The notes under the pieces were generated by a model that was not told where the DNA came from, searched no databases, and was given only the letters and a program-made list of their open reading frames with translations. From the NCBI GenBank assembly GCA_036971475.1, contig JBAIZL010000001.1, positions 82,449,983 to 82,513,982 on the forward strand: DNA of 64,000 nucleotides, given 5' to 3'. Position numbers and translations under genes: made by a program. Positions 1-11,472 of this stretch are shown here, one piece after another. The DNA is from Prosapia bicincta (taxonomy: Eukaryota > Arthropoda > Insecta > Hemiptera > Cercopidae). How positions within the stretch are numbered: position 1 is the stretch's first letter; every line of letters begins with the position of its first letter.

Positions 1-314
1 TACATATGTGGGAAACCCTATACGCTTTTGACACAAAAGAATGGTGACTATGTACTCCGTGTAGCATTTATTGTCAAAGTAGTTGCAAATATTTAACCTA
101 GAATACAGCATAAAACACGGAAAAACCAATCGTAAATGTACGGCAATGTTAATCTGACAGAAACGGTAGAACTTATATATATGGGAATGCTCCCCATGGC
201 AGTAGTACAATCTCACATACTGATACGTGAATGCTAATCAAAGGGTTAACCAGGACTTATGCCTACAACCTGGTGGATTACTGCACCACTAGTTGTAGCA
301 ATTAATATTTTGGA
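1..314. other. No recognised gene
   Basis: AT-rich sequence with no coding frame, transposon terminus or long repeat that I recognise. It is the left flank of the PLE-A copy that starts near position 315. Confidence 0.5.
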
Positions 315-440
315 CTAAACACTTTTAAATGTTTTAAACTTGCCTATAGTAGCACTTACTTTGCTTGTTGAGGACGGTCATTTCGGGAGATGTGTCCCTT
401 TGTCAACTCAGACCGTAACTGATCTCAAGGTTTACGTAGG

Positions 441-1316
441 TTAGGGTGGGATATTTTGGTAGTGTGGGTGTATTTTGTGTGTATTAGGAGTTATGATGTC
501 AAAAAGTGCGTGTGAGTTGTAATGTAATTGTGTATTGAGTATGTGTGTAGGGTGTAGTTTGAAGTGCCTATATATTTGGTATTGTTCGGTTGTGTAGCGT
601 TGGTTATTTCTGTGTTGTTTATGAAGAATTTGTGGGTTAGATGTTATGTCTATGTAGTCATGTTTTGTGGAGTTGAGATGATCGGCGAAGTTTGATTGGT
701 AGTTATTGTTTTTTAGTGCTTTTATATGTTCTTGGTAACGTGTGTAGAATGACCTCCCTGTCTGGCCTATGTAAAAACTGTGGCATGAACTGCAAGTTAG
801 TTTGTAAACTCCAGTGGTGTTGTAAATGTCATTGATTTTGTTGTTGGGTTTAAATTGTTTGTTGAGAGTGTTGTGTGTGGAGTAAGCTATTTTGTAGTTG
901 TATTTTCGTAATGTGTTGGTTAGATTGTGGGTTTTGGATGATCTGTATGGTATTGATAAGTATTTTATGGGATTGTCATCTTGTGTGTTTATATTTGGGT
1001 TGTTATGTTTATTTTTTAGTCGGTTGTATAATTTGTCAATCATTGTTGGGTTGTATCAGTTCGTTTGTGCTATATATTTTATGGTGTTTAACTCCTGGTA
1101 GTGTTCATCTTTGTCTAGCGGTGTTTTAAGCAGGCGATATATCATGGTGTTGTAAGCAGCTAGTTTATGTTGGTGTGGGTGGTTTGAGGAACTGTGTATG
1201 GTCGTATTAGTACTGGTGTTTTTTCGATATATGTTGAATTTATGTGTTTGTTTGTCTGTTCGTTTAATTGTGAGGTCTAAGAAGTTGAGAGAGTTTTGTT
1301 GTTCTGTTTCGATGGT
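441..1316 (-). pseudogene. PLE-A RT C-terminus plus GIY-YIG endonuclease, interrupted by one stop
   Basis: Reads on the minus strand from about 1316 to 441. The first part carries the post-catalytic RT motif of PLEs (NSLNFLDLTIKR, then YRKNTSTNTTIHSSSNHP), then the linker (ELNTIKYIAQTN). After one in-frame stop at 1056-1058 the frame continues unchanged into a GIY-YIG nuclease: GVYKLTC-SSCHSFYIGQTGRSFYTRYQEH, with the CxxC pair between the GIY and YIG strands that PLEs share, and a downstream YxIYRH block. The RT catalytic palm is absent, so this copy cannot retrotranspose by itself. PLE proteins combine reverse transcriptase with a GIY-YIG nuclease that nicks target DNA; that role is family knowledge. 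Confidence 0.88.
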
Positions 1317-1317
1317 C

Positions 1318-1359
1318 TGAGTTGACAAAGGGACACATTTCCCGAAACGGCCGTCCTCA
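1318..1359 (+). ncRNA. Hammerhead-like fold in PLE-A terminus (candidate)
   Basis: Hand folding gives stem I TGAG (1318-1321)/CTCA (1356-1359), core TTGACAAA, stem II GGGA/TCCC-like (one decayed pair in this copy), then GAAA (1344-1347), a self-complementary CGGCCG for stem III, and TC at the expected cleavage position. PLE termini are known to carry hammerhead ribozymes. The core differs from the canonical CTGANGA: it has an A where the catalytic G8 should be and one extra nucleotide before stem II. Activity is therefore doubtful. Parallel copies lie at 39367-39407 and 42224-42275. Confidence 0.35.
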
Positions 1360-1440
1360 ACAAGTAAAGTAAGTGCTACTATAGGCAAGTTTAAAACATT
1401 TAAAAGTGTTTAGTGATTACTAGTAGTTCACGCGAAGATG

Positions 1441-3066
1441 GAATCAACATATGTTAATATTTTGGGTTTTGGATAGGTCAAAAGACTTCAACCTGTCTAC
1501 ATCCTTCCAACACGTTTTGTTTTTGCATCCTTTTAGTAATTGCGTGTTGTTGAACAAACCAACCTAAGAGACATGGGGCATTTGCCAGGAAGTTGACATC
1601 TCAAATACTTCAATTCCTCTCAGCCTTTTTTTTTATGTTCATGTTTTGGCACCATTTTATTATGTACTAAATAGGACCTTATAGTACACACAACACACAC
1701 ACACAATTACAACATAATAAATACCATGAGTGTATTCTGAATACGTACTGCAATGAAGGAATGTAGTTTTCCTAGTCAGCTACCCAAATGTTTTTTTGAA
1801 ATCAACTCAAATGATTTATTGTTTGATATGCGTCCTCTGTTAGAGTGATACGCTATATTCAATTTGATGTGTTGTTTATTTTGGTTAACAAGTTGTTCTG
1901 TAGCTGGGTTAGTAATAGATCTGAATTTATTCGAACATAATTGACAAGTAACAAAAAGGAATATCCAGGATGTGTGACCAATTGCAATAAACAAGAAAAT
2001 CTATTGATTTACAATGCATGTCATGTTTTTAAATTTTAAAACCGAACTTTTACAATTCATCTCAATTTTATTGAACAAATATTGGCTCTAGTAACACTCA
2101 GAATTTTACATCACCAGATGTATTTACAAAGTAAAAAAACATTAACTTATTATTTTATTTCTTTATTATTATATGAGATACTTGCATAAAACTTGTAAAG
2201 ATACAAATAAATAATAATTAAATAATAATTTAATAATAAATAATAAGGGAAAATGGTTAGTAAAATTTTTATCAAAAAAGGAAATACTGAGGAAGTGATG
2301 AAATATTTAAAAGACTCTAACAAATACACAGAAATGAATTTAATAAACTAATTATAATTTGTGAAACTATATTCTGAAATTTTATTAAATAAAAACTGAT
2401 GTAAGACTCCAAAAAAAATGTAGGCCACAAGTTAAATGATAAGAAAAAATCAGTCCCTTTTGCGAAGTAAAAAGTATTATGCATTCATAATAAACATCAC
2501 ATCCAGTGAAGTTGAGATGGCTTATTGCTTGGTGAAACAAATCGTGAGTTTAAATGCTACTTTTCAGTCTCATTAAAACAAGTTGGTTATTGCGGCTCTC
2601 ATCACCATCGCTTTCACATATGTTCAACTAACTTAATTCATATAAAAAAGGGGTATGAAGCTAAAAAATGCGTTATCTTCATTGTCAACTACTTCCTAAA
2701 AATTTCCATATGGTAATAAGCCTAAGAATAAAAAACATCTACTTTTTATTGAGGTGTAATTTTTCTGTTTATGAAAAAAAATTTTTTAAAAATTGGCACA
2801 GTATTTGTAGCTAGCGAACAATTTCTATTAGCCTGCCTAAAGGGAATAATATTTATTTTACCATGCATGTCTATTACAAGGGAGAGTGAGAATGTTTTGT
2901 AAACAGATAGATTACAAACTATATTTAATTTCTATATATTTTAATTCTCTTTAGTCAACTAACACGTATACTAAGCCCAAGTATAGTTTGGGTTCCTCGA
3001 GACCGCTATTCTAACAAAGCCTAAGAATAGGTCTGGCACAATAAAAAATTAAACAATTTTCCATTA
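1441..3066. other. No recognised gene; AT-rich
   Basis: Contains a short CA-rich run near 1688-1705 and A/T-rich simple stretches near 2210-2245 (aataataatt units). No protein motif was recognised. A 72-codon open frame at 1776-1994 (minus) resembles no family I know. Confidence 0.4.
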
Positions 3067-3323
3067 TTAACAAAATATGAGTTTTCATTATTTCACAATA
3101 TTATACAAGCCATATTTGTGGTACATTTTTGACTATATGTTTAGCTGTAAAAAAATTATTCAGAATTGTTATTAGCTGCCTAGTATGGCACTAATTTAAC
3201 AGCCTATCATTGACTCTGTTGTGTTAGGTCAGGCATGGCCAACATACGGACTACGTAATAAATTTATGCAACTGTGGCATAATTTTGCATCAACAAAATA
3301 CGTGTTTTCATTATTTTACAATA
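3067..3323. repeat. Tandem repeat unit 1 and start of unit 2, split by a transposon
   Basis: The unit beginning 'caaaatatgagttttcat' (about 3067) runs to about 3294. A second copy starts with 'caaaatacgtgttttcat' and is interrupted at 3323. It resumes at about 6568 beyond the Tigger-like element ('tacaagccat...ggtcaggcatgg', to about 6740). The unit is therefore about 220 bp in tandem, and the transposon landed in the second copy. Confidence 0.7.
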
Positions 3324-6300
3324 CAGTCCAATCCCGGTAATTCGAAATAATAAATGTACAACCATTTCGGATTACGGGAATGTACACGTACTACGTACTG
3401 TGACGGTCTACCGTACTCAACACACTCAGACTCTACCTCTTGGCCGCTGTTTACCACCCGACCACACTTACCTGTAGACCGCCAACACAGGTAAAATTTG
3501 AAACAAGCAGATCTGACAAGAGCCAGAACTTGTACCGTTCCTTGCCAAATTATGCCAGAGAACCAGTCACTGGACTTTGATTTTAAAAACCTAACTTACT
3601 GATATTTCACCCTTTTAGTCACTATATCTCAGGGAAAATTTTATTTAAAGGCATCACACAGCTTAATGACCAGATTGTAGAATTATTTAAGAAATTTGTT
3701 TAGTGAAAATTAAATTTAATTCTTAGTCGCAAGTTACAAAAAACCATTGATTTTTATTTATATAAAATAATTTTTAGTACAGAAAGTACAAAAGTTTTGT
3801 TTTAATTTCCTTCTTTTTACTTATGTGGTGCTATTTATCTTTCATTATTTTTCAATAATTATTCAAATATTTTATTTCAAAATTATAATCGAATCTCCCA
3901 TTTACTTTCATAAGATTTTAATTTAAATTTATTTTAAAAAATATATTTCTAATATACATTTTAACACTTTACATTTAATTGAAAAATATTTTCAAACATT
4001 CCCAAATTATTTACTCTTGTGTTACTACCAATCATAATGTGATCTACTTTTAACTTCTTTGAATATATTTATTTAATTCAAAATTCAATTTGTATAATTT
4101 TTTACCCAAATTCTTTTTTATAAATTTATCCACTTCTAATAAAATGTACTGAATTAATTTCTATTAATCATATCTTGTCATTACAACATTACCCATAACA
4201 AAAAATCCTTTGTAAAAAACCACATAAATTTTATATAAAAAGACATGAAATATTAACATTTGATAAAACTAACAGACTTATAATTCTAAACATGTTCATA
4301 TATCAACTGAGAAATTATTTTCTTGTTATAAATTTCAACTTATTTCCTTTAGCAATAATTACTATAATTATTATAGTTGAAGTCATTTTGAAATTTTGTG
4401 TTTACTTTGCAAATCTCGCCTTATTGAAGTTATTTAAAAAGTTTAAAAATCAATTTAAATTTTCTAGTCTTTTTAGACTACTTCTCATTTAATTTAAATT
4501 TACTTTGAAATTGATAAAAATATCATAACAAAAATTTTAAAATTTGATTTAAAAATTTTAAATAAATTTAATTAATCAAAATTTGAAATTTCAAAGACAA
4601 CCAGTGTTAACTTGTTTGCCAGTCCCATCCACAGGAATCTTTTCTTTTGAACAGCCCTCGGTGCGGTGTTTTGGTCCTTGATCCGGGGTTGCATCTTCCT
4701 CTCACCCTCTCTCCTCCTTGGCTCCTCGCTCTCTCTTCACGTAGGTCCCTTTTTGTTTGGCCACACAGGATGTCTTCTTTGTCTTGATAGTTTGGTTTTG
4801 ATTTGATCGTATTTTTGTATAATTTTGAAAAAATCTGTTGTTAAACGCCTGTTATTCTCGCCTAATTTTTATCTAATAATTTTTAAAAGTTTGTTTTCTA
4901 AGCTTTATTTAACTTTTAATCTTGATTGAACTATTCTTGATATTTATTTCGTCGTTACAAAACCACTTTATGCCTACTTACAGTTCATTTTGCTTCAAAA
5001 TTATTTTTATCATTTATCCTTCATGTAAGAAAGTGCGACGTGTAATATTATAATTTGGAAAACAGAAAGCACTTTGAACACCGATGTTAATGTTGAGAGT
5101 TAAGGGGTATACCCCTAAAACTTACTCCGGGAAAACACGAATTCTACATTTCGGCATCACGACTTCCCTTTAGCCTATTTAACACTCACAGTTCAAAAAC
5201 AATTCCAGTCCGACATCGTACCTTCTTCCGTGTTGTTTCCAGACTGACTTCGCCTTGGTTAGCGTTCCCTCAAATCGTCTTTTGATATTGCTGACTCTGC
5301 ACTTGCTGGCACCCACATCTCTCTCTCCCTTCATGTTTATGAAAAAATTATCTATTTTCATTACAATTCCTCTAACTATGTTTTGGTGCATTGTAACGAT
5401 TTGTTTATATCTTTAACTTCTCTCAGAATTCTTCCGCTGATCGAAATAAAATGTCGATGGTGTTTCTACGTGAACATTGGCATTTGACATAATTAAACAT
5501 GGCCTTTGTCACTGAGAAATTACATTGTGCCTCTTTCAAAATGACTTTACTCTTAGGTTTTAAGTTGAGAAAAAACAAAATTATTTTTAAAAAAATAACT
5601 ATTAAAAATTAAGAATTTTAAAATTTTTAATTTCTCTTATTATACGTTTCCACTTGTTTGGACCGTTATAGTACACCTACATAAATTCCTATATGGTATT
5701 ATATGGCATAAATGTTAATCGATCTTTACTCATTTTTTACCCTGGTGCACAGTCATTGTAATTGCGAGCTAAATTTTCTTTGGTACAGCTTTCCAAAATG
5801 AGCCACTTTCATCTGCACTATAAACCTGATAAGAACATAAATTTAAATCAATAACGTTTTCTAGAAATTGTTGATGGAAAGGTTCTATAGCATCCGAACT
5901 ATTAGACAATTTTTCTCCCATGATAGAAAGGCTCTCATTTCCATGTTTCTTTTTGAAATTGTCAACTCAATGATCACTGACTTTAAACACTTTTTGTTGT
6001 CTGGGTTGAATTCGGAAAAAAAGAATCTCACTTTTTTTACAATAAAAGGCCTGAAATGGGGTAGTTTCGAGATCGTTCTTGCAGAAACTATGTGTTTTCC
6101 GCACACTGCCACCTCACCCCATAGAAGACACAAATGGCAAAATTGTCTTTGTTTATCCTTATGTCACTGATTGTTGAATTTCCGATCCCGTTATCTTCTG
6201 CTAATTTGTTAACAGTTACTCCAGCACCAAGTAGTTTTAGAATGTCACTCTTACCAGACAACGACAGTGTTTTGTGTTTTCTTTTAAGAGAAGAAGAGAT

Positions 6301-6567
6301 TGTTATAAAAATTAAAGTTTAACACACGGCAATGAAAAAAAGATTCTATCGCTTTCTTGCCGCTTTCTTTCAAACGTTGAAACTGAACTGCTGCCTAATC
6401 AAAAGAGATCGATACACTGAGGTCATTGCAAAGTAAAAAAAAACAATGTTGCCTTTCTTCTTTGATCGAACCTCTCTTATGGCCAATAATTTTTTTCTAG
6501 TTTTGATATTGTTTCGGATTAGTGGGAGTTTCGGACTACAGGAATTCAGTTTACCAGGATTGGGCTG
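3324..6567 (-). mobile_element. Tigger/pogo-like DNA transposon, degenerate
   Basis: Left end 'cagtccaatcccggtaat' follows TA at 3322-3323. The right end, read inverted, is 'cagcccaatcctggtaaa' and is followed by TA at 6568-6569. TA target duplications and TIRs starting CAG are typical of pogo/Tigger elements. The minus strand between 6330 and 5640 carries the N-terminal part of the transposase. The rest (3324-5630) is AT-rich with no recognised coding. It includes a C/T-rich stretch at 4595-4790 that may be a foreign insertion. Total length is about 3.24 kb. Confidence 0.75.
5640..6330 (-). pseudogene. Tigger/pogo transposase, N-terminal half, broken
   Basis: In the minus direction the sequence begins with a psq/CENP-B-type helix-turn-helix: KRKHKTLSLSGKSDILK, then LLGAGVTVNKLAEDNGIG and NSTISDI. 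The middle is frameshifted. Near 5800 the frame reads QVYSADESGSFWKAVPKK, which matches the first catalytic Asp block of pogo-type DDE transposases (YNADETGLFWK in intact members). No second or third catalytic Asp was seen, so the gene is truncated and inactive. A plus-strand open frame over the same span is a shadow. Confidence 0.75.
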
Positions 6568-6745
6568 TATTCTACAAGCCATGTTTATGGTACATTTCTG
6601 ACTACATGTTCAGCTGTAAAAAAATTAATCAGAATTGTTATTAGCGGTCTAGTTTGACACTAATTTACCAGTCCATCGTTGACTCTGTTGTGTTAGGTCA
6701 GGCATGGCTAACATACTGACAACATAATAAATTTATGTAGCCCAT
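6568..6745. repeat. Second half of tandem unit 2
   Basis: Matches 3104-3260 closely over 'tacaagccat', 'agctgtaaaaaaatta' and 'gttaggtcaggcatgg'. It resumes the repeat interrupted by the Tigger-like element. Confidence 0.7.
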
Positions 6746-6835
6746 AATTACTTTTCTGATAAGAGCTGTTTAACTTCCAATAAGAATGAGTGATGGATTC
6801 ACGACACTATTAGCTTTTAAAACTAAGAGATTAAT

Positions 6836-7313
6836 TTTGAAGTTACTGGTCATAGGAACTAATTATGTTGAATACAAACTTTAATATCTAAATATTATTT
6901 TAAATAATAGTATTAAAAAGTTTTAACAGTTATTAATAAGTATTAATTCCTTAATTAAAATAGGTAATTAATACTTAATATTATTTAATAATTAAAAAAA
7001 ATAAAGGCTAAATTTAATTAATTAGTTATTATTCATTGCAAACAAATATTCATTATTCATGCTGAAAATAATAAATATGTTAGTTAAATAAATTAATTAA
7101 AAATAAAATATTACTTATGCTCATATTAAATGATTTGGGTTCCGAGCGCCCCACCTGGTATGAATTAATTTCGAACTCAGTGGTCATAGCAATTAATTGT
7201 GTTGAATACAAACTGTAATAATTTTATTATTATTATAAATAATAGTTTTAATAAGTTTTAACAGTTATTAATAAGTAATAATTGCTTAATTAAAATAGGT
7301 AATTATTCCTTAA
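6836..7313. repeat. AT-rich dispersed repeat, copies 1 and 2
   Basis: Copy 1 (about 6836-7130) and copy 2 (about 7160-7313) share 'gttgaatacaaact', 'ttttaacagttattaata' and 'cttaattaaaataggtaa'. Copy 3 lies at 8515-8810. Copy 2 stops at a TTAA that borders the piggyBac fragment. The repeat is extremely AT-rich with no coding frame. Confidence 0.75.
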
Positions 7314-8516
7314 CCCTTAGTACTCGGATTTTTTGAATTTGCATTGCCTCCCCACTTGTAATTAAATTGAGACGAACTAATCACCTGCAAGTTGCATTAT
7401 TGTTTATGAAAGATTTGGTTTACTTTTACATTATTTTAGTCAACTATGCCATTTTTATTTACTAATGCAGTATGTATATGATTTTTTTTCTTATTTGTAG
7501 TTTCACAGAGTATGATGTCTTTCAAAACAGCCTCCTGGATGGAGTCCTGGCTTTCTGAATCATGTATTCCAGTAAAAAACAGTTTCTCTTTTGCCTCCTC
7601 TTATCTACCTGTTACTGGAACTTCACAATTCTTTAAGTTGCTTTTGACATTGGGATAAATGAAATGTATTTCCCATTTAGTATTTCTACTTTGTCAGAAG
7701 TTGATTGGTGACCCCTCTTCCTACACTGCTTATTCCTCATATTACCAACGAGTTCCCTCACCAAGTTTTGAAAACCATTTTTGTTTTACAGGATTTTCTC
7801 TCCTTTGCCTTGTTTTGTTGTTGTAGATAATAAGACTGTTTACTACAGCTACATCTAATATCCAGAAAAACATTTTCCTCCACCATTTATTAGTTCGCCT
7901 TGTAAAACTGTACCGTGGATTATAGTGATCAGCTAGATCTACACCACGCATAAACTGGTTACATTTACAAATAACTGTTGGCTTATTTATTTTATTTATG
8001 ATACCTGTTTCCCCTTTTCTTTTTATTCTTTGCACACTTTTATCATAAAGTGTACCAATCAAGGCTACAGTCTGTCTTTCCAAGTTAGAACTATTGTTCA
8101 TATAAGTTCTGGACTCCCCTTATTCAGTTTTGTGGATTTAAGTTCAGCTGGTAGATCTTTTCTCTTGATGGTAATGGTCCCATTTGTGTGAGCTCTTAAA
8201 TTCAATTGTTCTAGACCTAGTTTATGGTAAGAATTGAACCTGTCTGCATAAATACGAAAGTCCCTTCCGTTAATGCTCTCATAATTTACCTACAAAAAGT
8301 AAAAAAATTCTTGAAGTTAAAGGTAAGTCTGACCTAACTAGAGAATTGATAGTTTGTGACCCACAGAATGGTTATATAACCCTTGTGTAACCCGTAAATC
8401 AGGAACAAGATCAGGAATTTCGGATTGACTAATTGCCTGTGATGTAGAAGCCACGGCAAGCTGAAAGTAAACAAATATCCTGCGAACTGTACCCTACTTT
8501 GACCCAGCAAGTACAA
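7314..8516 (-). mobile_element. piggyBac-like transposon, truncated
   Basis: Position 7310-7313 is TTAA followed by CCCTTAGTACTCGG, the arrangement of a piggyBac terminus (TTAA target, TIR starting CCC). The transposase reads on the minus strand (about 8290-7560), so this is the 3' end of the element. No matching GGG-TTAA end lies before the third AT-rich repeat copy at 8515, so the 5' part is lost or displaced. Confidence 0.65.
7560..8290 (-). pseudogene. piggyBac transposase fragment (DDE_Tnp_1_7 type)
   Basis: On the minus strand the first part (8290-8110) reads FNSYHKLGLEQLNLRAHTNGT, then KRKDLPAELKSTKLNKG. The next part reads KCNQFMRGVDLADHYN and then RRTNKWWRKMFFWILDVAVV. These match the C-terminal catalytic region of piggyBac transposases (NxFMGGVDxADQ...KWWKKLFFHLLDLAVVNA in family members). 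A frameshift near 7755 leads into a Cys/Arg-rich tail (RNKQCRKRGHQSTSDK), possibly a remnant of the C-terminal Cys-rich domain. The N-terminal half with the first two Asp residues is missing. Confidence 0.85.
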
Positions 8517-8810
8517 ATTAATTTCGAACTCAGTGGTAACTAATTGTGTTGAATACAAACTTTAATAATTTTATTATTATTATAAATAATAGTATTAATA
8601 AATGTTAATAGTTATTATAAGTAATAATTACTTAATTAAAATAGGTAATTATTACTTAATATTAATTTAATAATAAAAAAATTAAAGGATAAATTTAATT
8701 GATTATTAGTCATTATTCATTAAAAAATATTCATTAATCATATTTAAAATGATAAATATGTAAAATACATAAATTAATTAAAAATAAAATAGTACTTATG
8801 ATCTGGTGCT
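8515..8810. repeat. AT-rich dispersed repeat, copy 3
   Basis: Begins 'aattaatttcgaactcag' and follows copies 1 and 2 throughout, including 'cttaattaaaataggtaa' and the tail 'aataaatatgt'. It is complete at its left edge, so the piggyBac fragment did not simply split one copy. Confidence 0.7.
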
Positions 8811-9663
8811 TAGTAGTTGATTGTATAAGTTGAGGCAGTAATATGTAATATGAATCTAAATAGAAGTACAAGATCAAGATTAAATGATTTAAGTGTAAAC
8901 AAAAACTAATTCAGTGCTGAATAAAGACAAGTATTAACCATAATAAAATTTTGTTACCTGAAACAAAATTTTTTGTATTCAACATTTATGAACTGTGGCC
9001 AATATGTCTTCTGGGTCGCAAAAAATGTTATTCGACAAGTATAACAGATAAAATATTTATATGATTCAAGAATGTTTATTGGTTGAATCAGACTGTAATT
9101 GCAGTTTTTCTGCTACATTTAGGCTTAAGAGATCATTATTATTCATTATGAAAGATTATTTGACCCAGTTTATGACTCTGATCTAGAAGAAGAGTTTGTA
9201 AATGACCTGCAAGATAACAATGGTTTTGAAGAGTTTATGCTAAGTTCGAGATAAAAAATTGTTATAATAGTACCAACAAAAATATATAATTACAAATTTT
9301 GTATGAGGAATTTTGTCTACTTTGATTTCAAACATAGATTATCAACATGTAGTAACAATAAATAGAACTAAAACCCTCTTTGTAATATACCTGTCTTTTT
9401 TATTTTATTGAAAAAAATTGATATTTATATTCTGTATAAACAAAGACGCATAAAAGTGAATACTTAGTGAAAAATCATTTCTTACCATTTATTTTGATAT
9501 TAGTTGATTTCATTTGGACAATAATTACAAAAGTTATTGCATTTTAGAAATACTCTAAAATGCCCAGTAAATGGTGACTACTACAAAAATTTTCACACAG
9601 TAACAAAGTGTTAAAAAAATCTGATAGTCTGAATATATCTTATTCCTAGTTAGTTGAGATTAA
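8811..9663. other. No clear gene; possible acidic peptide remnant
   Basis: Near 9150-9254 a short plus-strand frame reads LFDPVYDSDLEEEFVNDLQD. The Asp/Glu-rich 'SDSD..EEE' style is common at the N-terminus of piggyBac transposases. It is in the opposite orientation to the nearby piggyBac fragment and too short to assign. Otherwise AT-rich with no recognised feature. Confidence 0.3.
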
Positions 9664-10727
9664 CCCTTTTAATGCTTCCTAAATAGTTATCAGTGGAAAA
9701 TGTACATCAATAATCAGATTTACCCAATCCGTAATTAATTTTTATTTTATTTAGTTTCTTATATTATGAAATGGTTCATAGCACTCTCGATGTTTCAAAC
9801 TTCAGATAGTGCTGGTTTTGTATCTTTCCTCTACTCCCTTCATGATACAATAGTTTTATAAGTTAAACAAAAACTTTTCTTCCTTTTGTGTTATCACTAC
9901 TGTTCACATGGCAGAGTTGGTTGTTGACATTGATTGCACTGTCTAATATTATATTATAATAAGTAATTAAATAATTTTTTTTTTATTACAATATGTACAT
10001 TGTAAATTATACTTGTATATCAGCATACAGAAGGTTTACTAACATTTTTATGGGAAAAACAGCTATCAATTTCAGAAAAACAAAAATATGATTCAAGTGA
10101 AATATTTATTTTTAAAAAACTACTTATTGCGTAAATATTGTACACTACATTATTTATATTTATATATAATCAATAGTGAATATATCAACAACACTATTAT
10201 CTCTGTATGTTTCCAGTAAAAATTACTTTTGGAGCATTGTATTTTTTATACTATGGTGATTTATTTTTTGTATTTGTACGTAACACATTACTAATGCGTT
10301 ACGTATAAATTTTGTTTACTTATTCATAATATTTTCAACAGTGTAACTAAAAATGATGTAAAACAATATCATATAACCAAAATTTTGGTTCGAATTCAAG
10401 TATTGAAATTGTTTTTTTTCTAACTTTAGGAATAATGCATTTATTTATGTAAAATTTTCATTGTTATTTTGTAACAATTTTGTTACACTTTTAATATCAC
10501 AATGCAAAAAACCACTATTTATTGATATTTTCCAGCAGACTCATTTCACACTAGATTAGTGCATTGTTCAATGCTGTGAGCCATGGACAAGACTCTATTG
10601 TATTGTTCTGTATTAGGTTACAAAAAAAAATTGAAATTTGGTTGAATTTTTTATAATGATTTCTTTTCATACATTTGCAAAACTGCATAGAACAAAATTT
10701 ATAAATATGACTGAGCCACTGAAAGGG
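9664..10727. mobile_element. Possible piggyBac-type MITE
   Basis: TTAA at 9660-9663 is followed by CCCTTTTAATG; TTAA at 10728-10731 is preceded by the inverse of CCCTTTCAGTG. TTAA duplication and CCC-starting ends fit a non-autonomous piggyBac element of about 1.06 kb. The TIR is short and imperfect, and there is no coding sequence. Confidence 0.4.
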
Positions 10728-10994
10728 TTAACAAGATTCTGCTCTAAGTTATACTTATATCACATCTACATAAAAACATCATTCAAATAGAAGAAATAAA
10801 GAAAAAGTATAGATCATGCTAGACAGTGCAGAAATTAAACAAATACCAGAGTAAGTTTAAATAAAACCTAAGAAAAATCAGATGTATAAAACTTATCTCA
10901 ATAATGCAAATTTCAAATTCAGACTACTTGCAAACACTAAAAGATTTTCAAATACAAAAAAAAAATTAATTTAATTACAAAATTAAAAATGTAC

Positions 10995-11472
10995 CTTTAA
11001 AACAAGCCCTTGCATTTTGTTTTTTGAGTATTTCTTCTGAAGTTAGTGTGCTACCTTCAAGTTGGTTGGTTTCTATTAAATTTGAAAGGCCTGGTAGATT
11101 TCTGTTACATTTAATTATGCCAAACTCTTCATCCATTAGTAAACAGTTATTTTTCAGTTCATCTATTTCTTCTTGTAATTTATCTAATCTGGCAACAGTA
11201 TTGTTTTCTGATGACTGTTCAAAATTTGAGACCAGGTCCAGACTGATTTCAGATGACGCGCTATCAATAGAATCGTCCCCATATTTTCCATTTGAAAATC
11301 CAAGAGAATCGTAAGAAAGGTCTCTCGTGAGGGAATTATTATTGGGAAAGTGTGGATGTGAAAATGGGCTTGATGATGTAGAAGAATTACCAGTGCTTGT
11401 GTCTTCTCCATCGAGACATGCAGAGTATCGCCTTAATTTTTGTCTATATTTTTCACCACCTCGTGTAAATGT
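10995..11472 (-). CDS. Host gene exon 4 (unidentified membrane/coiled-coil protein)
   Basis: Acceptor ttgcAG precedes 11472 and donor AAAG|GTACAT follows 10995 on the minus strand. The 478-nt exon enters in phase 0 and leaves in phase 1. It opens TFTRGGEKYRQKLRRYSAC, continues through a Ser/Asn-rich low-complexity stretch (DTSTGNSSTSSSPFSHPHF), then an acidic Ser-rich segment. A short amphipathic helix follows (VARLDKLQEEIDELKNNCLL), probably a coiled coil. It ends TSEEILKKQNARACFK. Codon use and composition differ clearly from the surrounding AT-rich introns. No homology was recognised. The next exon, to the left, was not found. Confidence 0.7.

Larger units (their letters stand above)
315..1440 (-). 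mobile_element. Penelope-like element family A, 5'-truncated copy with inverted terminal arms
   Basis: The copy is bounded by two inverted arms of about 100 bp: 326-420 and 1317-1410 (the arms contain 'tatagtagcacttact' on the plus strand at the left and its complement at the right). Between them lies the 3' part of a PLE ORF on the minus strand. The same arms recur as ORF-less palindromes at 39237-39465 and 42115-42345 and as fragments at 30388 and 45362, so they are family termini (pseudo-LTRs). The RT fingers and palm are missing; the ORF joins the right arm directly, as expected from 5' truncation plus inverted-end addition. The outer boundaries are approximate. Confidence 0.85.

Noticed and set aside
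875..1129. Plus-strand hydrophobic open frames
   Set aside because: They are the complement of the PLE-A coding strand; the real motifs are on the minus strand.
7314..10727. One large piggyBac element joining the left end at 7314 to the right end at 10727
   Set aside because: A complete AT-rich repeat copy and a second TTAA-CCC end lie between, so two separate insertions fit better.
10880..10950. Possible fifth host exon after an AG at about 10949
   Set aside because: Phase-compatible frame reaches a stop after about 14 codons and lacks coding composition; could be a last exon but evidence is too thin.
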